Part shown: one piece after another, positions 34,571 through 39,860 of the stretch
Layout of the letters: every line of letters begins with the position of its first letter
How positions within the stretch are numbered: the first letter of the stretch is position 1
Origin: Defluviitaleaceae bacterium
GTDB taxonomy: Bacteria; Bacillota; Clostridia; Lachnospirales; WRAX01
Assembly (NCBI GenBank): GCA_009781625.1
Contig: WQVI01000006.1
Location: 1-39,860, forward strand
Direction: 5' to 3'
Length of the DNA: 39,860 bases
The notes under the pieces: model-generated
What the model was told of the DNA's origin: nothing
The model's input: only the letters and a program-made list of their open reading frames with translations
The model's database searches: none
Made by a program: the position numbers and the translations under genes

Positions 34571-34795
34571 GAACCTGTTTGCTATCTCCATTCCGACGCC
34601 TTTTCGGCTTACACTCCGCTGCCCCGCATGGCCGCGTTGCGCGCTCCTAGCAGATAGTCTACTTATATGCCTTGGCGCTTTCGCTCTGCGAAAGTGGGCT
34701 TCGCCCAGTTTGCGTAGCAAACCGCTGGGTCGCACACGCCTTGCCCTGGGAAAAACGCTCGAAAAAACATCGAAAGCGAGATAGTAAACAGATTC
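34571..34795. mobile_element. MITE-like palindromic element, type C
   Basis: The ends are GAACCTGTTTGCTATCTC and its near complement GAGATAGTAAACAGATTC, bounded by TTA on both sides (34568-34570, 34796-34798). Inside are three hairpins: CTTTCGC/GCGAAAG, GGGC/GCCC and GTTTGC/GCAAAC. It has no coding capacity. The overall plan (CCTGTT-type ends, TA-containing flanks, several internal hairpins) matches elements A and B although the sequence differs. It separates dnaX from the membrane protein gene. Confidence 0.6.
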
Positions 34796-34808
34796 TTACA
34801 ATTTATAA

Positions 34809-35534
34809 CTAAAAATCCACTTTCTCATACAACCTCACAGTGATTGCCCAACCAATGCGCAGGACAATCAATCCAAGAAGCGCACAGATTGCAGCCGCAA
34901 TGGCATATGGTATTTCCAGCGAGGTCAAAAGTGATTGCAGTCCCATCGTGGCAAGCAGCGAAGCAAAAAAACACAACAGCATCAATATTGCCCTTCGAGC
35001 TTTTGTAAATCTAAATATAAAAACCAGTGCAGTCATCATCCAAATATGGAAAAATACTGTTCCTAGATTAAATACGCCGATTGTAAAGAGTTTTTCTCTT
35101 ATGCTGGAACCTTCCGTAATAGCTGCACTCCAATTTATGATTAGCGGAACAAAACTTATGATTGTAAAAAGAAATATTTCAAGATAAGTTGCTGTTGTAA
35201 ACTCTTTTGCCGTAAGAGATTTTCGGGGGCACTCCATTTCGTTTTTATGGGTTTCTTGCCACTCCTTATGAGGTTTACTCCTGAAAAGCAAGATAAGAGG
35301 CAAGGGAAGAGCCATCAGCCACACAGGAACGTCAAGAATCAGCTTATTGAGTAAATGTTCCGGAAGCGGGTCTGTAAGTAATGGAATAGTCGTGGCTATG
35401 CCTAAGACAATTCCCATAGGTATAAAAGTCAAAAAATAATAATATATCAGTTTTGCATTTGCACGTGTAGAGTTAAAGAGGTAGTATCCTGCCGGGGATG
35501 GATAATTCGGATTCTCTAAGTTGTTTTCGGGCAT
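34809..35534 (-). CDS. Hypothetical integral membrane protein
   Basis: A 241-residue protein with six probable transmembrane helices: a soluble N terminus, two helices (about 30-50 and 65-85), a hydrophilic loop rich in Lys and Glu, then four more helices. I do not recognise a family. GAGGT lies 6 bases before the ATG. It is downstream of the M28 peptidase gene by 78 bases and may or may not share its transcript. Confidence 0.65.
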   Translation of the reverse strand: MPENNLENPNYPSPAGYYLFNSTRANAKLIYYYFLTFIPMGIVLGIATTIPLLTDPLPEHLLNKLILDVPVWLMALPLPLILLFRSKPHKEWQETHKNEMECPRKSLTAKEFTTATYLEIFLFTIISFVPLIINWSAAITEGSSIREKLFTIGVFNLGTVFFHIWMMTALVFIFRFTKARRAILMLLCFFASLLATMGLQSLLTSLEIPYAIAAAICALLGLIVLRIGWAITVRLYEKVDF

Positions 35535-35612
35535 AAGTTACCTCGCATTATATAAAATTATGTAAAATCCGCAAAATTACTGAGCTTATGGATGCTAGGG
35601 CCTAGGGCCTCT

Positions 35613-36986
35613 CTACCACCACATGCTTATTACACCAAACAAATAAATAACCGGAGCCCAAAGCAGCGATATTGCAATGATGGAAAGTGCTTGAGATATC
35701 CGCCAAGCTATTGCCCATTCTTTTAGGAAGGCGGTAGCTGTCACGGTGACAAGGGGTATCCAAAATAAATAGCTGCCGGCATGTAGAAATATGGCTGAAA
35801 CAACGGAAAGGGCCATTAAGGCCACCATTAATTTTATCGGCGGCGAGATTTTTCGTTGGCCATACACATCAACCGAATATAGCTTGCCTTTTCTGTATTG
35901 TATAGCCAAATATGCCAAAGACAACAGGCAAGAAATTGCACAAAGAACATAAGCTACGCCATAGCTGATAACTATCATATGCCCTCGAAGAAATGGGAAG
36001 AAGACAGCATTTGTGGTGGGTTGATGTAGCTCATCTAGAGGGTTGTGCGCTGCATACTGCGCTAAGGCCATAATGGTGTCAAGGTAGGTCCAGGCTGTGT
36101 TTCTGTTCAAATTTTCAAATGTATCGCTGGGCTGGTGATAATGTCGCCCACCTTCAATTATTGCTAAGTTAATGCCTGACCATCCATATCTCAGGAAGAA
36201 ACAAAAATCGGTAATATATCTTTGGGTTTCATAAATCGCTGCCCCAATGGAAAAACCTACAGGTGCAGGCACAGCTCTGCGGTACATGCTTATCATAGAA
36301 TGAGGCTCTGGTGATGTCTCAAACAAAATGGGTACGCCTGCATTGCCCCTGGCTTCCAAATTGACTACCATAGCCACTCTGTCTTTCAGCTCCGGATGGT
36401 CACGAATGAAGGCTAACGCCCCAAGCGCCCCTATCTCTTCCCCATCCGTAAGCAGGAAATAGATATTGTTATTTAAAATTTTGTCATCCGCAGAAGCAAA
36501 ATACCGCATCACTTCCAATATGGCAGCCGTGGGCAACATCGCATCTCCCGCACCGGGGGTGCCAAAAAAGCTATCGTAATGGGATACAAACATTATGGCC
36601 TTGTCGGCCCCGGGTGTTTCCAGCTTTACAAAGATATTTTGAAGATACACTGTATCGTCAACAAAATGTCTGTCGTGCAATTCTCTTGTGCTTCCAAGCA
36701 ACAACCTTGCCTGTCTCACTTCATCTCTGGTATATGTAGCATCATGCATTATCACATCCAGACCCATGGCTTCAATTTCGGCAACAATCTCTGCGCGCAC
36801 CCGTTTAAGCTCATCAGACCCAACATAGCGCGGCCTTTGGGTCCATCTTTCGATATTGTACATCATACGTTGAAACGAATCCGATGCTTCGTCTGCCGCA
36901 GGTGGCCAGATTTGCCAAATGCCAAGAAAGACGCCGATAAGCAAGGGAATGGCGATATACACAATTGACAAGGATTTTTTCAGCAT
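35613..36986 (-). CDS. Membrane-bound M28 family metallopeptidase
   Basis: A protein of 457 residues (462 from an ATG at 37001). An N-terminal anchor (about 9-31) is followed by an M28 zinc peptidase domain outside the membrane. Numbered from 37001, the probable ligands are H141 (SHYDS), D153 (GAGDAM), E188/E189 (TDGEEIGALG), E216 (NLEARGN) and H289 (HYHQPSDT). Four to five further helices form the C-terminal part. A di-zinc aminopeptidase with C-terminal helices recalls the Fxna/vacuolar membrane protease group; the substrate is unknown. GGAG, 9 bases upstream, favours 36986. It follows the nitroreductase gene closely. Confidence 0.85.
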   Translation of the reverse strand: MLKKSLSIVYIAIPLLIGVFLGIWQIWPPAADEASDSFQRMMYNIERWTQRPRYVGSDELKRVRAEIVAEIEAMGLDVIMHDATYTRDEVRQARLLLGSTRELHDRHFVDDTVYLQNIFVKLETPGADKAIMFVSHYDSFFGTPGAGDAMLPTAAILEVMRYFASADDKILNNNIYFLLTDGEEIGALGALAFIRDHPELKDRVAMVVNLEARGNAGVPILFETSPEPHSMISMYRRAVPAPVGFSIGAAIYETQRYITDFCFFLRYGWSGINLAIIEGGRHYHQPSDTFENLNRNTAWTYLDTIMALAQYAAHNPLDELHQPTTNAVFFPFLRGHMIVISYGVAYVLCAISCLLSLAYLAIQYRKGKLYSVDVYGQRKISPPIKLMVALMALSVVSAIFLHAGSYLFWIPLVTVTATAFLKEWAIAWRISQALSIIAISLLWAPVIYLFGVISMWW

Positions 36987-37022
36987 AATCTTTTGCTCCA
37001 TTTCTTTGTGTCAATGGTTATC

Positions 37023-37538
37023 TTAATCTATCCAGCGCACTTTTTCTACATCGTAAAAACCACGCATCTTGGGGGTGTCATCCGCTTCGCCTATAGCTAT
37101 GATGTTAAATGGGATTTCATCTTCGGGCAAGGCCAGAATTTCACGCACGGCGGCCACGATGGGTTCTTTAGGGTACACGCCGCACCAGCATGATGCCAAG
37201 CCCATCTCTGTGGCTTGCAGCAAGATATTTTGCGTAGCTGCGCCGCAGTCCTGGGGATAAAAGCCGCGTGCAATGTCGTTTTTGGCTTGCTCATCAGCAA
37301 GGGCACAAATAACGATGGTCACGGGTGCTTTGTAAAGCATCTTGGCGTAATTATGGCAATCTGCCAGCTTGTTTAGCACCTCGCGCTGGGTGATGACGAT
37401 AAAACGCCAGGGACGGCTGTTGCAAGCGGAAGGGGCCAACATAGCGGCTTCCAGCAGTGCTTCAATTTTTTCCCGTGGGATGGTGTTTTCAACATATTTG
37501 CGTGTGCTTCTGCGGTTTTGGATGGCTTTTATAATCAT
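37023..37538 (-). CDS. Nitroreductase family protein
   Basis: A 171-residue FMN-dependent oxidoreductase of the nitroreductase fold. IQNRRSTRKYVENTIPREKIE and LEAAMLAPSACNSRPWRFIV form the N-terminal FMN-binding part; QDCGAATQNILLQATEMGLASCWCG is the central helix, and NIIAIGEADDTP the final FMN contact. The physiological substrate cannot be told. GGGAG lies about 9 bases before the ATG, and a promoter fits at 37572-37600. It is the first gene of the pair with the M28 peptidase. Confidence 0.9.
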   Translation of the reverse strand: MIIKAIQNRRSTRKYVENTIPREKIEALLEAAMLAPSACNSRPWRFIVITQREVLNKLADCHNYAKMLYKAPVTIVICALADEQAKNDIARGFYPQDCGAATQNILLQATEMGLASCWCGVYPKEPIVAAVREILALPEDEIPFNIIAIGEADDTPKMRGFYDVEKVRWID

Positions 37539-37571
37539 CTTTCATCTCTCCCTGTTTTTGTATTTGCCCTA

Positions 37572-37600
37572 ATTTTATCATTTCAAGAGACTTTATTCAA
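37572..37600 (-). promoter_or_regulatory. Promoter of nitroreductase-peptidase genes
   Basis: On the minus strand TTGAAT (37595-37600), 17 bases, TAAAAT (37572-37577), about 34 bases upstream of the nitroreductase start. It is divergent from the promoter at 37608-37636. Confidence 0.55.
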
Positions 37601-37607
37601 GTAGCAG

Positions 37608-37636
37608 TTGACTTTTGCTTGTGTCTTCTTTATACT
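37608..37636 (+). promoter_or_regulatory. Promoter of the 138-aa membrane protein gene
   Basis: TTGACT (37608-37613), a 17-base spacer and TATACT (37631-37636), 33 bases upstream of the ATG at 37670. Only 7 bases separate its -35 from that of the divergent promoter. Confidence 0.65.
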
Positions 37637-37669
37637 TGAAGCATAACAAAATTTAGGAGGGTATATTGT

Positions 37670-38086
37670 ATGAAAGCACCAGGAGCAACCACATTACTTG
37701 TGGTTAGTATTTTATTGATTATAGGGGCGGCTATAGGGCTTGTTCTCGGCGGACTGGCACTTTTGGGGGCTGCTTATCTGGAGACTATCGGAGAGCCGCT
37801 TACCGGTGCCGAATGGTTTGATGTGATAACACTGTTTATTACTGCTATCTGGCAACTAATTGTTGCCATCATATGCATTGCCAACCGCAATAAGTTGGAA
37901 AAAGGCAGCCTGCTGGCGGGCTTGTCCATATCAATTATTGTCATTGCCGCTCTTTCAATTGTTTATGGGTTTGTCATCGGAGATGACTTCCAATTTACAG
38001 GCATCGCGGGCCTTCTCTTGCCCTTCCTGCTTCATAGCGGGGCATCAAAAAACAAAAAGGCCTTTGAAATGCAGAGCGAAGCATAG
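37670..38086 (+). CDS. Small hypothetical membrane protein
   Basis: A 138-residue protein with four hydrophobic helices (about 8-38, 48-70, 82-102 and 110-122) and a short charged C terminus. The plan resembles small uncharacterised DUF-type membrane proteins of Firmicutes, but I cannot name the family with confidence. AGGAGG stands 9 bases before the ATG, and a good promoter lies just upstream, so it is probably expressed as a single gene. Confidence 0.72.
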   Translation: MKAPGATTLLVVSILLIIGAAIGLVLGGLALLGAAYLETIGEPLTGAEWFDVITLFITAIWQLIVAIICIANRNKLEKGSLLAGLSISIIVIAALSIVYGFVIGDDFQFTGIAGLLLPFLLHSGASKNKKAFEMQSEA

Positions 38087-38099
38087 AAGGCAAACAAAA

Positions 38100-38118
38100 G
38101 CCCCTTGCGCAAAGGGGC
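38100..38118. other. Hairpin around the toxin -35 region
   Basis: GCCCCTT and AAGGGGC form a stem with GCGCA in the loop, so the -35 hexamer TTGCGC overlaps stem and loop. On the minus strand the hairpin is followed by TTTTGTTT, and could end leftward transcription. Confidence 0.45.
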
Positions 38119-38133
38119 AAATAGTTGTATAAT
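38105..38133 (+). promoter_or_regulatory. Promoter of the holin-like toxin mRNA
   Basis: TTGCGC (38105-38110), exactly 17 bases, then a perfect TATAAT (38128-38133). The transcript should start near 38140 and carry a leader of about 58 bases. Confidence 0.75.
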
Positions 38134-38197
38134 ATCTTTGAGGACAATCAAAAAGCAATGCGGTTGGCGCAAATCCCCTACGAAAGGGGGTGAAGCC

Positions 38198-38275
38198 ATG
38201 TCTACATATGAGATAATCGTTGTTATATTATTATCAATGAAGCTTCTTGTAGATATATTTCTTGAAAAGAAATAA
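38198..38275 (+). CDS. Holin-like small toxin of a type I toxin-antitoxin system
   Basis: A 25-codon ORF encoding MSTYEIIVVILLSMKLLVDI and FLEKK. The short N-terminal MSTYE, the hydrophobic helix and the Lys-rich end match the pattern of the putative holin-like toxin family (TxpA/BsrG/Fst-like membrane peptides), though it is at the short end. The ribosome site GGGGGTGAAGCC is strong. It has its own promoter, a shared terminator and a convergent antisense promoter, as in known type I loci. Expression of such peptides depolarises or disrupts the membrane when the antitoxin RNA is lacking. Confidence 0.72.
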   Translation: MSTYEIIVVILLSMKLLVDIFLEKK

Positions 38276-38349
38276 CCGCCCCTGGCAAGGACAAGCGGTT
38301 ATTTTTTAATAACAATTAACCTTATGCCAACCGCTTTGCGATTGTCTTC
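38266..38349 (-). ncRNA. Predicted antitoxin RNA of the type I system
   Basis: Transcription from the minus-strand promoter (38356-38384) would begin near 38349 and end at the terminator at about 38266, giving an RNA of roughly 80-85 bases. It overlaps the 3' untranslated part and the end of the toxin ORF. Its first 21 bases (GACAATCGCAAAGCG, then GTTGGC) are almost the same as the 5' leader of the toxin mRNA. Confidence 0.6.
38270..38308. terminator. Bidirectional terminator shared by toxin mRNA and antitoxin RNA
   Basis: AAATAACCGC (38270-38279) and GCGGTTATTT (38295-38304) form a 10-bp stem, with T-runs on both strands. It directly follows, and slightly overlaps, the toxin stop codon. Confidence 0.8.
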
Positions 38350-38355
38350 TTTACT

Positions 38356-38384
38356 ATTATACCACAGAGGAAGCAACCTTGCAA
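38356..38384 (-). promoter_or_regulatory. Promoter of the antitoxin RNA
   Basis: On the minus strand TTGCAA (38379-38384), exactly 17 bases, TATAAT (38356-38361). It is convergent with the toxin promoter and slightly closer to the consensus at its -35. Confidence 0.75.
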
Positions 38385-38466
38385 GAAAAAATATCGCAAC
38401 TAAAATCAAAATTAGTCAATCGAAATCCCCTATAATGATTTTAGAACGGCAAGGGGGCGATTTAAT

Positions 38467-39411
38467 TTGTACGAATGGCATAGACAGATACAAACCATTG
38501 TGGATGAAATTGACGAATGCATAAAGCATCGTGACGACGAGGCTTTGACGCTGCGGTTTTTGTCCCGCAAGCTTGGATATTCTGAATTTCATACCACGCG
38601 CAAGTTTAAAGAAATATCAGGGATGCAATTTCGAGAATATCTGCGAACGCGGCGACTGGCCTTTGCGCTTATAGAGGTGCGTGATACGCGAAGAAGCTTT
38701 CTTGACATTGCGGTGGACTATGGCTTTTCATCTCACGAGGCCTTTACGCGGGCCTTTAAGGCAACATACAGCATAACGCCAAACGCTTACCGCAAGCATC
38801 CCAAGCCCGTTGTCCTTCGTACAAAAATAAAACCCTTCGACCGTTACTTTTTAGGAATTGGAGAGATTGGCATGGTAAAATCGACAGACAACATCAAGAT
38901 TTATTATGTAACTATTCCCGCACACAAGTTTTTGCACATCAAAAATTATGAAAGCAATGGGTATTTTGACTTTTGGGCAAAGCAGGATGCTGTGCCTGGG
39001 CAGGATTGCGACACTATTTGCGGCTTGTTGGATAGCATCAAGGGCAAGCTGGATGGTGAGGATGATGTAATTGGCATGTACAGCGGGCAAGTTATGGCGC
39101 ATATCAATGAGGCAGACGGCAAACGCCCCGAATGTTACGGCGTTAGGCTATCCCCCGACTTTAACGGCGAAGTGCCACCGCAAATGATAATGGTTGATGT
39201 GCCCGAGGCGGAATATATTGTCTTTGAGCACGGCCCTTTCAGCCATGATGATGAAAGCGAAGCCGTTGGAAGAGCAACCCTTGAAACCATCAAGGCGCAT
39301 GACTATTCTGCAACGGCATATGCCCTAGATGAAACCCCGGGCAGAATGTCATACTTCCATTATGTTCCAGACAAGTTTTACAAGCATATTAAGCCGGTGC
39401 GAAAGAGATAA
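38467..39411 (+). CDS. AraC family regulator with GyrI-like effector domain
   Basis: A 314-residue transcription regulator. Residues about 8-105 hold two AraC helix-turn-helix units (LTLRFLSRKLGYSEFHTTRKFKEI and SFLDIAVDYGFSSHEAFTRAFKATYSITP). Residues about 135-310 look like a GyrI-like (SOUL/BmrR-type) small-molecule binding domain ending in MSYFHYVPDKFYK. This order occurs in Rob/SoxS-like and drug-sensing regulators. The ligand is unknown. The start is TTG at 38467 with AAGGGGG 8 bases before; TATAAT lies at 38431-38436 without a clear -35. Its target is not evident; no operon partner follows. Confidence 0.87.
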   Translation: MYEWHRQIQTIVDEIDECIKHRDDEALTLRFLSRKLGYSEFHTTRKFKEISGMQFREYLRTRRLAFALIEVRDTRRSFLDIAVDYGFSSHEAFTRAFKATYSITPNAYRKHPKPVVLRTKIKPFDRYFLGIGEIGMVKSTDNIKIYYVTIPAHKFLHIKNYESNGYFDFWAKQDAVPGQDCDTICGLLDSIKGKLDGEDDVIGMYSGQVMAHINEADGKRPECYGVRLSPDFNGEVPPQMIMVDVPEAEYIVFEHGPFSHDDESEAVGRATLETIKAHDYSATAYALDETPGRMSYFHYVPDKFYKHIKPVRKR

Positions 39412-39435
39412 ATCATATAGCCGGCTATAGCGTTA

Positions 39436-39599
39436 GCTGGATTGCTTCGGCCTTGGCCGCACTGGTTTTTCAATTATCGTTGGCCTCGCAATGACCGTTG
39501 AACTTTCGCGGACTTCCAGTAACAACGCAACGTCCAATTGTCATTGCGAGGCCAACGATAATTGAATTATAATACAGTGCAAGGCCGAAGCAATCCAGC
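39436..39599. repeat. Inverted pair of ATTGCGAGG-type repeats
   Basis: A reverse unit (GCTGGATTGCTTCGGCC to CTCGCAATGAC, about 39436-39494) and a forward unit (TTGTCATTGCGAGGCCAA to GAAGCAATCCAGC, 39538-39599). It is the same family as at 1-165 and 2553-2882. Nothing coding is seen from 39412 to 39860. Confidence 0.8.
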
Positions 39600-39726
39600 T
39601 AGCCATCTGCTGATTTATGTTGCTTGTTTCGTTACAAGCCTAATGACAGCTGAACTACCCTGGACTTCTGGTAGCAACACGACGCTCAATTGTCAGTAGC
39701 CCTATAACAAAACCACCCACCCACTT

Positions 39727-39824
39727 GTAGGGGCGGCTTATAGCCGCCCGTTCATCCTACAGACGTACCACCTATTCAATGTATTATGTCACTGCATATG
39801 CGGGCGGCTACAAGCCGCCCCTAC
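39727..39824. repeat. Inverted pair of GTAGGGGCG palindromic repeats
   Basis: GTAGGGGCGGCTTATAG and CCGCCCG at 39727-39750, and the reverse CGGGCGGCTACAAG and CCGCCCCTAC at 39801-39824, with 50 bases between. They belong to the same family as the copies at 9822, 21066 and 33448. Confidence 0.8.
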
Positions 39825-39860
39825 GACATATGTACTACACGGCGCACTGTAAAGCAAAAC

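Overview
The window looks like the chromosome of a spore-forming, Gram-positive anaerobe of the class Clostridia (Firmicutes). The evidence is gene content and order: ftsK/spoIIIE-rimO-pgsA-cinA-recA-recX, tilS-ftsH-coaX-dusB-greA-lysS and cdaA-cdaR-glmM are typical Firmicutes blocks, and a YtvI-like permease and a BofC-like protein point to sporulation. Most genes have strong Shine-Dalgarno sites and neighbours often overlap by 1-4 bases. I saw no rRNA, tRNA, CRISPR array, prophage or complete transposase gene. Family assignments come from reading motifs; no database search was run.

Layout. 1-331: inverted ATTGCGAGG-type repeats. 332-2329 (minus): rqcH and a small unknown ORF. 2330-3054: about 0.7 kb of repeats and two MITE-like palindromic elements. 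3055-14153 (minus): one long operon-like run, ftsK, Dabb protein, HIT protein, DUF998-like protein, rimO, pgsA, cinA, P-loop protein, recA, recX and a secreted metzincin-like protein. 14200-14234: symmetric divergent promoters. 14265-16432 (plus): YtvI-like permease and an HD-GYP protein. 16434-17708: bidirectional terminator, second copy of a MITE-like element, polysaccharide deacetylase (minus) and a 107-bp palindrome. 17771-32268 (plus): tilS, ftsH, FlK-like thioesterase, coaX, dusB, then from a consensus promoter greA, lysS, two membrane proteins, cdaA, cdaR, glmM, MTA/SAH nucleosidase, nth and two small ORFs, closed by a terminator. 32319-34524 (minus): dnaX and a BofC-like gene. 34571-34795: a third kind of MITE-like element. 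34809-37538 (minus): membrane protein, membrane M28 peptidase, nitroreductase. 37670-38086 (plus): small membrane protein. 38100-38384: a probable type I toxin-antitoxin locus. 38467-39411 (plus): AraC/GyrI regulator. 39412-39860: repeats.

How it fits together. The left operon joins chromosome segregation, phospholipid synthesis, ribosome modification and recombination. The right operon joins tRNA modification and charging, membrane proteolysis and CoA synthesis to c-di-AMP synthesis and cell-wall precursor formation. Two membrane proteins of unknown function sit between lysS and cdaA and are candidates for a link to c-di-AMP signalling.

Most interesting: (1) the type I toxin-antitoxin locus at 38.1-38.4 kb, with two convergent promoters, near-identical leaders on both RNAs and a shared terminator; (2) a family of TA-flanked palindromic elements with CCTGTT-type ends, two copies of which end exactly in the stop codon of a neighbouring gene; (3) a short GTAGGGGCG palindromic repeat present between genes and also in frame inside rimO and dnaX.
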